Source: SIG78 sp045585955
Lineage (GTDB): Bacteria; Verrucomicrobiota; Lentisphaeria; Victivallales; Victivallaceae
Length of the DNA stretch: 39,984 nt
Direction: 5' to 3'
NCBI GenBank assembly: GCA_045585955.1
Contig: JAZMZK010000089.1
Coordinates: 1 to 39,984, forward strand
Position 1 is the stretch's first letter, and every line of letters starts with the position of its first letter. A program made the position numbers and the translations under genes. This document shows, piece after piece, positions 1 to 6,727 of this stretch. Under the pieces are notes generated by a model. The model was not told the origin of the DNA. It searched no databases and was given only the letters and a program-made list of their open reading frames with translations.

Positions 1-216
1 TATTTTGAAAATGTTGCCGAAAGGATCAACGCTGTTTTAACACCCGAAACACGACGCACCATTCTGGAACTCAAATACCTCACGCCGGATGATGAACACA
101 TTATGGGTATCGAATATTATCAGGCAGTGATCGCAGATGACATCAAAACATATCCTGAATTTATCCAATGGCGGAAAGAACATCCGGCAAACGGTATTGT
201 TTCATGGTGTCCCTGA
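1..216 (+). CDS. 3' end of a hypothetical protein (partial)
   Basis: An open frame runs from the first base to a TGA at 214-216, giving the last 71 residues of a protein whose start lies outside the window. The fragment is charged and soluble (about 30 percent Asp, Glu, Lys and Arg), with no membrane segment, and ends in ...GIVSWCP. I do not recognise a family. Codon use matches the neighbouring genes, and the frame is convergent with the GNAT-GrpB gene, whose stop lies 15 bp away, so it is probably a real gene end and not chance. Confidence 0.6.
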   Translation, partial: YFENVAERINAVLTPETRRTILELKYLTPDDEHIMGIEYYQAVIADDIKTYPEFIQWRKEHPANGIVSWCP

Positions 217-231
217 TTCAGTGCAAGGTGT

Positions 232-1263
232 TTAACCTTGCCGACGGGCGGCTTTTACGCATTTGCGGATAAATTCGCCTTTAGATTCGGTATAACGATT
301 GCGGTCGTGCTTGAATTGTTTTTGCAACTTGGTTTTCAAAGTGGCATATTCTTTGGCTTTTTCCGGATTTTGTTTCAGATATTCGCAAAAAACAGGTTCA
401 TCCCAATCCCCCAAGTGGAGGATATGCAAATGAAACACTTTTTCCGCAAACCCCAACGGCGTATACCCTTTGCACAAATCAAGACGATATTCCGGAACAG
501 TTGTTTCTTCCATAACCGTATAACCACATTCGATCGCCAGCTGCCGGATCGTTGCAAGATCAACATCGTCTGCTACTTCCAGCAGAATATCCACCGTCGG
601 TTTGGCAATCAATCCGGCTACTGCCGTGCTGCCGATGTGCCTGATCCTTGCAGCATTTTTACCGAAATGCTTTTGCAACGATTTTTCTTCATCGGCATAA
701 AAGTTTTTCCATTCCGGATCATGTTCTGACAAAACTATCGGGAAAAGCTGCCACAATTCAGCCAATGTCATTTCTGACAAAAGTTTGACATTCCTGAATT
801 TTTCCATGCTGACAATTCCTTCAGCATCGGAAATGATGCCGTTTTTGAACCCATAGCCCATTTTCTGATAAAACTTTACTGCGGTAATTGATGAAGGTAT
901 TTCTATGCGGTTTGCCCGCAAAAAGTATTCATCCTGTTCCAAGGCGTTGATTATGGCAGTACCGATACCCTGTTTGATCATTTCCGGCAAAACATAAATG
1001 GTCAGCAGAATACTCTCTTTTTCACGCCCCCAATAAGGAGCGATGGAGCCGGTTCCGACAATTTTATTCTCCAGTACGGCTACATACATGTGGGCAGAAA
1101 TTGCCTGATTTTTGATTTTTTCCAGCGTAAAATATGCACAATATTCTTCAATAAGTTCTGCCGGATAATCTTTGCTGTTGACCTCACGCAAACCACGATG
1201 GATAATATTTTGCACAGCCCCGGCATCGGACTCATTGAACAAGCGTATTGCAACCTTTTTCAT
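232..1263 (-). CDS. GNAT acetyltransferase - GrpB (UPF0157) fusion protein
   Basis: A 343-residue two-domain protein. Residues 1-155 form a GNAT N-acetyltransferase with the acetyl-CoA loop QGIGTA at 98-103 and the typical ending AVKFYQKMGYGF. Residues 165-340 are a GrpB/UPF0157 domain of the nucleotidyltransferase superfamily, with RHIGSTAVAGL at 208-218 and KPTVDILL at 221-228, which contains the conserved Asp. The two domains are usually separate proteins. The ATG overlaps the stop of the upstream cytidine deaminase by 4 bp (ATGA), so the two are translationally coupled. It is the third gene of a minus-strand operon with a methyltransferase. Domain calls are firm. Substrates are unknown; small-molecule or antibiotic modification is only a possibility raised by the neighbours. 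Confidence 0.85.
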   Translation of the reverse strand: MKKVAIRLFNESDAGAVQNIIHRGLREVNSKDYPAELIEEYCAYFTLEKIKNQAISAHMYVAVLENKIVGTGSIAPYWGREKESILLTIYVLPEMIKQGIGTAIINALEQDEYFLRANRIEIPSSITAVKFYQKMGYGFKNGIISDAEGIVSMEKFRNVKLLSEMTLAELWQLFPIVLSEHDPEWKNFYADEEKSLQKHFGKNAARIRHIGSTAVAGLIAKPTVDILLEVADDVDLATIRQLAIECGYTVMEETTVPEYRLDLCKGYTPLGFAEKVFHLHILHLGDWDEPVFCEYLKQNPEKAKEYATLKTKLQKQFKHDRNRYTESKGEFIRKCVKAARRQG

Positions 1264-1667
1264 TCTTCAAATTTTCTCCCCCACCAATCGGGTAACTGTT
1301 CGCCCAGTTTTACGGTTTGCAATGGTTCCAACGAAAGCAATATCTCGATATTTGCACTATCTTTGTTTAATTGCATCATAAATTCCCGGCAAACTCCGCA
1401 AGGTGTGCCGCAACTTCCATCGGGCATTACGGCAGCGACTTTACTAATTTTGTTTTCGCCGTTGGTCAGCATATTGGCAATGGCGTTGCGTTCGGCACAC
1501 ATACCCATTCCGCAAGCGGTATCTATACAAATACCGGTATAGATATTTCCTTTGTCAGTAAGAACTGCCGCTCCCACGCTGCCAACTTCCATCAAAGGGG
1601 AGAGTTTGCGTTCGCATTGCACGGCTTTCGCAAGCTCATAAAGCGTTTTCCAAATATTGTTATCCAT
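1260..1667 (-). CDS. cytidine deaminase-like zinc hydrolase
   Basis: A 135-residue protein of the cytidine deaminase superfamily. The zinc and catalytic motif is CAERNA at 57-62 (Cys57 as first ligand, Glu59 as proton shuttle) and the second zinc motif is PCGVC at 89-93. The C-A-E arrangement with three Cys ligands is that of tetrameric Cdd and blasticidin-S deaminase-like enzymes. The expected reaction is hydrolytic deamination of cytidine, deoxycytidine or a related base. A strong GGAGGTG precedes the ATG and overlaps the stop of the methyltransferase upstream. The C-terminus (LPDWWGRKFEE) resembles the LLP-x-x-F ending of Cdd. A housekeeping cdd role or a role tied to its operon partners are both possible. 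Confidence 0.85.
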   Translation of the reverse strand: MDNNIWKTLYELAKAVQCERKLSPLMEVGSVGAAVLTDKGNIYTGICIDTACGMGMCAERNAIANMLTNGENKISKVAAVMPDGSCGTPCGVCREFMMQLNKDSANIEILLSLEPLQTVKLGEQLPDWWGRKFEE

Positions 1668-1670
1668 AAC

Positions 1671-2354
1671 TCACACCTCCGCTGCTATAACCGCAAATTT
1701 TCCGCATAGATAAATACATTCACTGTTTTTATATCCGCAGTGTTTGAGCATTGCAATTTCTTCAGCCACTGAACACTCCCGGTCAAGCTTCCGCCGTTCC
1801 TGCCATCGGGCAAGTTCGGTTGCCGAAAGTCCGCTGTTATAAAGATGCTCTATCCAATAAGTATTGACAAATTTATCCATTTCCTTTGACTTGCAACAGA
1901 ATTGATCGTAGTTGATAAACCATCCACCGGGGGTGATTTTCCGTTTCAGGCGTTTGAACAACGCCTGTTTCTGCTCATTTTCCAGGTGATGGATGGACAA
2001 AGCGGAAATCACCAGATCAAATTCACCGTCCGGCAGCTCTTTTGTGTAATCAATTACTGAATACCCTATATTGGGTATATGCTCAAATCTTTTTCTTGCC
2101 ACATTGAGCATTTCCGCAGCAACATCCGCAAGAATATATTCTGCCTGCGGATAATGCTGAAAATAATACATCGCAAGCAACCCCGTACCGCTGCCCAGAT
2201 CAAGGATCCGGCGGGGTTTTCCTATAAAAGAAACAGCAAACTCTGTGGTCTTTTCGTAATAATCCTCAAAGCAAGGGATAAATTTTCTGCGTCCGGAGTC
2301 GTACTCATTGGCAATGAGATCAAACTGTTCTTCTATAACTGATTTTTCTTTCAT
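1671..2354 (-). CDS. class I SAM-dependent methyltransferase
   Basis: A 227-residue Rossmann-type methyltransferase. Motif I is DLGSGTG (residues 52-58 from the chosen start), followed by an acidic motif II region (ILADVAAEML) and SALSIHHL, the typical post-motif of the Methyltransf_25/UbiE-like group. The substrate cannot be told. Two ATGs lie 6 bp apart. The upstream one (2360) abuts GAGGT with no spacing, whereas the one at 2354 has 6 nt spacing, so I chose 2354. It is the first gene of a three-gene minus-strand operon; the next gene starts 3 bp after its stop. A promoter lies immediately upstream. Confidence 0.85.
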   Translation of the reverse strand: MKEKSVIEEQFDLIANEYDSGRRKFIPCFEDYYEKTTEFAVSFIGKPRRILDLGSGTGLLAMYYFQHYPQAEYILADVAAEMLNVARKRFEHIPNIGYSVIDYTKELPDGEFDLVISALSIHHLENEQKQALFKRLKRKITPGGWFINYDQFCCKSKEMDKFVNTYWIEHLYNSGLSATELARWQERRKLDRECSVAEEIAMLKHCGYKNSECIYLCGKFAVIAAEV

Positions 2355-2372
2355 ACACATACCTCACGCTAT

Positions 2373-2401
2373 AATATAGCTATGCGGAAAAGAAAATGCA
2401 A
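2373..2401 (-). promoter_or_regulatory. promoter of the methyltransferase operon
   Basis: On the minus strand, TTGCAT (2401-2396) is followed after exactly 17 bp by TATATT (2378-2373). The predicted transcript start falls near 2366, which leaves a leader of about a dozen bases carrying little more than the ribosome site. The box is of the same type as five other promoters in the window. Confidence 0.6.
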
Positions 2402-2482
2402 ACAGCCGAACACAAAAAGGCGGCAATCGGCCAATGGTCGTGGTATTATCATGCAAATACCTGATTAAGTCTGTTCGGGCAT

Positions 2483-2511
2483 TTGCAATTCTGCTAAACA
2501 GATGTTATATT
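2483..2511 (+). promoter_or_regulatory. promoter upstream of the membrane ORF and antiporter
   Basis: TTGCAA (2483-2488), 17 bp, TATATT (2506-2511), preceded by TG at -15/-14 (TGTTATATT), so an extended -10. The 13-mer AACAGATGTTATA around the -10 occurs again at about 5498-5510. Confidence 0.6.
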
Positions 2512-2622
2512 AGCCCGATATCGCTTACAGCGTTTTTTTAGAAAAAAGTTGTCCCATCAAGGGAACTGGAGCATAAAAGTACAGTGTATAGCAAGCAGAA
2601 CAGATATTCCGCGGAGGTTTTT

Positions 2623-3003
2623 TTGAAAAGAAATCAATTTACAATACATACTGTTCTGTCGTTTTTTTCTGCATTGGGCATAGCGGGGGTATTTTCGCTG
2701 CTATTTTGCCTGCAACCAGTTTCTATCCTTGATTCTTTTGAGCACGACAGCAATTATACCGACGGATTGTTCAACAATGATGTTGCAGCGGTTTACTGCC
2801 AGATAAGAAAAACCAATCTTTCCGGCAGCAAAACCCTTACTTCCGGCGGCAATTCAGCTGAATCTCTGCCCAACGACAACTTTATTGACTTGCTTGCTTT
2901 ATTGTCAAGCTACAAAAGTCAGGCGATTTGTTCAGCAGTTAATCTGCATTGTGAATTTATTGCGTGCGTTGCCCCGACCCGGGCTGGACCCTCCCTCTTC
3001 TGA
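2623..3003 (+). pseudogene. putative membrane-anchored protein, probably frameshifted or decaying
   Basis: A TTG at 2623 has a GGAGG at 2613-2617 with good spacing and opens a 126-residue frame. It has a basic N-terminus (MKRNQF) and one hydrophobic segment at about residues 10-33, then a polar segment with no family I recognise. The frame stops at 3003. Downstream the same frame carries KKLEKMQFDSQFE, and another frame then carries DRALLEKFYRIRTEFVPAEKN with good codon use, ending at 3163 just past the antiporter ATG. This pattern suggests a once longer gene coupled to the antiporter and since broken by a stop and a frameshift. A short intact gene followed by non-coding DNA is the alternative. 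Moderate to low confidence. Confidence 0.4.
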
Positions 3004-3155
3004 TATATTCTCCAGAAAATCAAAAAACTTGAAAAAATGCAGTTTGATTCTCAATTTGAGCAATCAGCAGTCTGCCGACCGTGCTTTGTTGGAAAAATTT
3101 TATCGTATACGCACGGAATTTGTTCCGGCAGAAAAAAATATCAGAAGGAATAAAA

Positions 3156-4139
3156 ATGAGTAGTTTTCTTACAATAGCAGGCGGGGTCGTGGGAATCGCA
3201 CTGTTGTATTACGGAGCAGAATACTTGATCAAAGGCGGGGTGAGTATCGCCCTTAAAATGCAGTTTTCCACGCTGGTCATCGGCTTGACTTTGGTGGCGT
3301 TCGGTACCAGTATGCCGGAATTTGTCGTAAGTGCCGATGCCGCCATCAAAGGCGCACAGCGTGTAGCCGGTGCCGGAGATATAAGCATCGGCAATGTGGT
3401 GGGTTCAAACATTTGCAATATAGCTCTGATCCTCGGTTTGTGTGCGGTGATCCGGCCGCTGCCGGTAAATAAACAGTTTTTGAAAAACGAAGTCTGGTGG
3501 ATGCTGGGGTCAGCGATACTTCTGGCGGTTTTCCACTATTTCTTTCAGGGTTTGAGCCGTTGGGCAGGAGCGATTTTCCTGCTGGGCATTATTGCTTTTA
3601 CCTGTTTGAGCTACCGCTCCGGGCGTAAACTTGAAATGCAGAAAAGCAAAGAAGAAAAAGCTGCCGAAATTCAGGAAAACGCCGGCAAAATTCTGCCCGT
3701 GGGGTTGTCGCTGGTGCTGGTTATCGGCGGTCTGCTGGCTTTGGTAGGCGGCGGAAAACTCTTTGTCAACTCTGCTGTACTTATCGCCCAGCTTATGGGT
3801 ATAAGCGAAGCGGTCATCGGTCTGACCATCGTTGCCGTGGGTACCAGTATGCCGGAATTGGCGACCAGCGTGGTTGCCGCCATCAAGGGCGAAAACGATA
3901 TTGCCATAGCCAATGTGGTGGGGTCAAATATCTTCAACATTATGGCGATCCTCGGCGTTGCTCCGCTGATAGCTCCCATCAAGTCTGCCGGGATCAGCAT
4001 GATAGATATGTACACCATGCTGGGTGTAAGCATATTGTTGATCGCCTTTATGAAACAGCGGAAAATCAACCGCTGGATGGGGGCGATTTTCCTTGTGGTT
4101 TATACGGCTTACACTGTTTGGTTGTTCTTCAAAGGTTAA
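3156..4139 (+). CDS. CaCA-family calcium/sodium antiporter (YrbG-like)
   Basis: A 327-residue integral membrane protein with the two inverted alpha repeats of the Ca2+:cation antiporter family. Repeat 1 has VAFGTSMPEFVVS and GNVVGSNICNIALILG; repeat 2 has VAVGTSMPELATS and ANVVGSNIFNIMAILG. The GTSMPE glutamates are the ion ligands in this family. About ten hydrophobic helices are visible, split by a short charged loop rich in Lys and Glu (KEEKAAEIQEN) in the middle. I chose the ATG at 3156 because GAAGG lies 9 bp before it and the protein then begins directly with the first helix (MSSFLTIAGGVVGIALLYYGAE). The expected role is calcium extrusion driven by Na+ or H+; the ion is inferred. Confidence 0.92.
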   Translation: MSSFLTIAGGVVGIALLYYGAEYLIKGGVSIALKMQFSTLVIGLTLVAFGTSMPEFVVSADAAIKGAQRVAGAGDISIGNVVGSNICNIALILGLCAVIRPLPVNKQFLKNEVWWMLGSAILLAVFHYFFQGLSRWAGAIFLLGIIAFTCLSYRSGRKLEMQKSKEEKAAEIQENAGKILPVGLSLVLVIGGLLALVGGGKLFVNSAVLIAQLMGISEAVIGLTIVAVGTSMPELATSVVAAIKGENDIAIANVVGSNIFNIMAILGVAPLIAPIKSAGISMIDMYTMLGVSILLIAFMKQRKINRWMGAIFLVVYTAYTVWLFFKG

Positions 4140-4150
4140 TAAAAATTTCT

Positions 4151-4181
4151 CTCCCGCTTTCTATAACTCTCCGGGCGGGAG
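4151..4181 (+). terminator. hairpin after the antiporter gene
   Basis: CTCCCGC (4151-4157) pairs perfectly with GCGGGAG (4175-4181) over a 17-nt loop. A moderately T-rich stretch follows (CCTTGTTATTTAT). It is a plausible weak terminator between the antiporter and the symporter fragment. Confidence 0.4.
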
Positions 4182-4225
4182 CCTTGTTATTTATCTATGT
4201 TTTGCGGGAAGGAGTTGTATTTTAA

Positions 4226-4423
4226 ATGAGTTGGTTGGATTGGACTATTGTAATAATCCCGCTGATCGTGGTATATGCTTTGGGTATTTATTCCTCGCGT
4301 TATGCCAACAGTGTGGCGGATTTTCTTTCGGCAGGGCGTCTGTGCGGACGCTATGTAATTGCAGTGGGCGATATAGCTAATGCTTTGAGCATTATCAACA
4401 AGTTTTGCAACAGCCCACTTTAA
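4226..4423 (+). pseudogene. N-terminal fragment of a sodium:solute symporter (SSS family)
   Basis: A well-formed gene start (AAGGAG at 4209-4214, ATG at 4226) opens a 65-residue frame. The residues MSWLDWTIVIIPLIVVYALG form a first transmembrane helix, followed by SVADFLSAGRLCGRYVIAVGD. That is the N-terminal signature of SSS symporters, where the loop after helix 1 carries the D-[FY]-L-x-[AG]-G-R motif. The family normally has 450-600 residues and 12-14 helices. Here the frame ends within what should be helix 2 and the GDPD gene end follows at 4458. No downstream symporter sequence is seen in any frame. I infer a deletion that left only the promoter-proximal end; the fragment cannot transport. 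Confidence 0.7.
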
Positions 4424-4457
4424 TTATCAAAATAAGGTTATTTATCAGTAAAATATA

Positions 4458-5171
4458 TCATTTTTTTGCTGCCGCTTGGGCACGCAAAGCTACTGCGTGG
4501 TTGCAAGTCAAGGCATCCACTCCGGCACTTGCCATTGCCAAGCCTTTTTCGTCGGTATTTACTCCCCATGCCACCACCCGCAAGCCTTGTGCCCGCAAGG
4601 CATCGGCAAAAGATTTGTCAGCCCGGAAATCGGCTTTGAAACTTACTCCGCTGAAATTGTGTTCACGGCAGAAAGCGGCAACTTTTTCAGCCGTTGGAAA
4701 TTCTCCAAAATGCTTTTCCAGGTCGATCAACAGCACCCGTGAAAGATCCGGGAACAGCTCATTGGCAAGCTCCAGCGTTTCGATTTCAAAGGAACTCAAG
4801 CCGATAAGTTTGCCCAACGCAAGGTGTTTATCTGTCAACTGCCGCAGTTCGGTAAGATCAAAGGGTTTGCCTTTGAGTTCTATCTGGATGAATTTGCCGG
4901 GTAAAAGCAGATCCAAGGCTTCGGAAATAAGCGGTACCGGGTGAACTTCGCACAACTCTTTATAGGTATGCTCGGCTACTTCAATATCCACCCCCGCAAC
5001 TCTTTTCAGCGAGGAATCGTGAACGCAGACGATTTTTTTATCCGAAGTCATGCGTATATCAAGTTCGATGCCGTCGGAGTCGCGTTCCATGGCAAGCGCA
5101 AAAGCTGCCAGCGTATTTTCCGGGGCATCATCCGATTCCCCACGATGCGATAAAAAAAGAGTCTTGTTCAT
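4458..5171 (-). CDS. glycerophosphodiester phosphodiesterase family protein
   Basis: A 237-residue single-domain GDPD enzyme with a TIM-barrel fold. Visible signature residues are His9-Arg10 (LSHRGESDDAPENT, with the E-N pair at 18-19), the metal site ELD at 37-39, and His52 in VCVHDSSLKR, plus a later ELKGK strand. The expected reaction is hydrolysis of glycerophosphodiesters to glycerol-3-phosphate and an alcohol. There is no signal peptide, so it acts in the cytoplasm like UgpQ. I chose the ATG at 5171, which has GGGAGA just upstream and places the catalytic His at the usual distance from the N-terminus. A longer in-frame extension to 5240 has no sensible content. It is a lone gene between two remnants. 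Confidence 0.88.
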   Translation of the reverse strand: MNKTLFLSHRGESDDAPENTLAAFALAMERDSDGIELDIRMTSDKKIVCVHDSSLKRVAGVDIEVAEHTYKELCEVHPVPLISEALDLLLPGKFIQIELKGKPFDLTELRQLTDKHLALGKLIGLSSFEIETLELANELFPDLSRVLLIDLEKHFGEFPTAEKVAAFCREHNFSGVSFKADFRADKSFADALRAQGLRVVAWGVNTDEKGLAMASAGVDALTCNHAVALRAQAAAKK

Positions 5172-5372
5172 AATTTCTCCCAAACAGTTATCATTTTTTG
5201 CATGTGCTATAAAGTTACTGCCCCGAATAAGTTTTGTCAAATATAAAAAGCATATCTTTTACGCAAATCGCCGGAAATTATGTTACCGGCACGCAACTCT
5301 TTGAGCAGCAGTGGTGCCGTTTTGTATTTTCTGTTTACGGTGATATATGAACTCAGAAAGGAGATATTTCTT

Positions 5373-5477
5373 ATGGCTGCAAGCAGGTTATCTGTACTTT
5401 TTGCAGTTATTTTATGTGCTGTTTTTTTACCTTTTGCTGCTGCACAAATCGCCAAAAATTTTGTACAGGATCAATGA
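5373..5477 (+). CDS. small secreted or membrane peptide of unknown function
   Basis: A 34-residue frame starts at an ATG preceded by a strong AAAGGAG (5357-5363). It encodes MAASRLSVLFAVILCAVFLP followed by FAAAQIAKNFVQDQ, which looks like a signal peptide or a single membrane helix with a possible AxA cleavage site. A weak promoter (TTGTAT 5322-5327, 16 bp, TATATG 5344-5349) may precede it. It could be a real small protein or the 5' stub of a deleted secreted-protein gene. The nearby symporter stub makes the second reading reasonable. Confidence 0.4.
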   Translation: MAASRLSVLFAVILCAVFLPFAAAQIAKNFVQDQ

Positions 5478-5554
5478 GAATACTGCTGATTTACCTTAAC
5501 AGATGTTATACTTTTGTAGTACAAATAATTGCGTAAATGTTTGTGGGGCTGGCC

Positions 5555-5591
5555 TTTCAAGCCTTGAAAAACTATAATTTTTTGTTATATT
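5555..5591 (+). promoter_or_regulatory. promoter and candidate operator of the GntR-led secreted-glycan locus
   Basis: TTGAAA (5564-5569), 16 bp, TATATT (5586-5591) with an extended TG (TGTTATATT). The -35 box is the right half of an inverted repeat, TTTCAA (5555-5560), GCC, TTGAAA (5564-5569). A dimeric regulator bound here would block RNA polymerase, so autoregulation by the GntR protein just downstream is likely. A second extended -10 (TGTTATACT) lies further upstream, with TATACT at 5507-5512. Confidence 0.55.
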
Positions 5592-5624
5592 GTATATGGT
5601 TTTTTATGTGTGGAGAATCATATA

Positions 5625-6722
5625 ATGGGTACATTGCAGCACAATCGCAAAGAATTGGCACTCCAGTTGCAGAAAGATATTTACGAATTTGAACTTTCTG
5701 CCGGGGATCGGGTGGGTTCTGTCCGCCAGCTGGCCATGCGCTATCATGTCAGCCCCCTGACGATTTCCAGATTATTTGCCGATATGACCGAAGCCGGAGT
5801 ATTGTACCGGGACGAAAAGGGGTATTTCTGCGTAAAAAATCAGCCGTTGCGCAAGCCGCATATCGGTTATGCCGGAACACCGTTGACACCCGACGGCAGC
5901 TTCCGGGATTGTTTAAGTGCCAGTGCCACAAACTCTTTGTTCAATACATTGGAAAAACTCAACTCCCAGCCCCGGATCATCGGTTATCACGAGTTGTGTA
6001 TTCCGGAACTTGCCCGGGAGCGGTTGAAAGGGATCAACGGGCTTTTGCTCCAAAACTCTTTTATTGATGAAAAAACCACAGATATTCTGCAAAACAGCAA
6101 TATACATATAGTGCGTATCGGGCAGTCTTTTTCCCAGGATAACGAACTTAATTGCAGCGAAGTCGTGCAGCATTTTGATCCGGCATTCGATGAATTTGTC
6201 CGCTATTGCGATCTGAAGAGCTACCGGAAGATCATCAATCTTTACAGTCAGCATGGCAACGCACTGGCTTTGGCACGCAAGGTGGAAAAGTTTTTGCAGC
6301 AGCAGAACTTGAAAAATGTCGCGGAAAATATGATGCTCAAAGCCCTCAACAGCAATCAGGCGGAGGTGGAAACTTTCAGCTTTTTCATGGATCTGCCGCC
6401 CCGGGATTGGAGCAACACGCTGATCATTTCCGGCTCCGGCTATTTCTCCCGGGGCATCTACCGGGCATTCCGGCAGCTGAAAATCGATATGCCGGATATA
6501 TTGAGCATAGATAATCTGGATGATTACGAAAAAAGTCCGCTTTTTGACGAACCTTATATGACCGCCATCGACCGCAACATGGATAAGATCTACCGCGATG
6601 CAGCACAACTTTTGTACGATCAGGTGCGTAACAGCGACGAACGCAAAGTGATTATCAAGGTTCCGGCAAAATTAGTTATCCGCAAAAGTATAACCCATGT
6701 CAGAAAGGATTATCAGGGGTGA
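5625..6722 (+). CDS. GntR-family regulator with LacI/PBP1-like sensor domain
   Basis: A 365-residue transcription factor. The N-terminus (about 8-75) is a GntR winged helix: ELALQLQKDIYEFELSAGDR, then SVRQLAMRYHVSPLTISRL as recognition helix and GVLYRDEKGYFC as wing. The rest (about 85-360) resembles a LacI-type periplasmic-binding fold, ending in PAKLVIRKSI as LacI proteins do. This AraR-like layout usually binds a sugar or its phosphate. I chose the ATG at 5625 over an in-frame GTG at 5610, since GTGGAGA then serves as ribosome site. Its stop overlaps the region just before the phosphoesterase start, and it heads the long plus-strand locus, so it is probably the local regulator responding to a glycan breakdown product. 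The ligand is unknown. Confidence 0.87.
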   Translation: MGTLQHNRKELALQLQKDIYEFELSAGDRVGSVRQLAMRYHVSPLTISRLFADMTEAGVLYRDEKGYFCVKNQPLRKPHIGYAGTPLTPDGSFRDCLSASATNSLFNTLEKLNSQPRIIGYHELCIPELARERLKGINGLLLQNSFIDEKTTDILQNSNIHIVRIGQSFSQDNELNCSEVVQHFDPAFDEFVRYCDLKSYRKIINLYSQHGNALALARKVEKFLQQQNLKNVAENMMLKALNSNQAEVETFSFFMDLPPRDWSNTLIISGSGYFSRGIYRAFRQLKIDMPDILSIDNLDDYEKSPLFDEPYMTAIDRNMDKIYRDAAQLLYDQVRNSDERKVIIKVPAKLVIRKSITHVRKDYQG

Positions 6723-6727
6723 TTCTT

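Noticed and set aside
238..729. Plus-strand frame opposite the GNAT-GrpB fusion
   Set aside because: The minus strand has two clear domains with motifs; the plus frame is Phe/Arg-rich and lacks any family feature.
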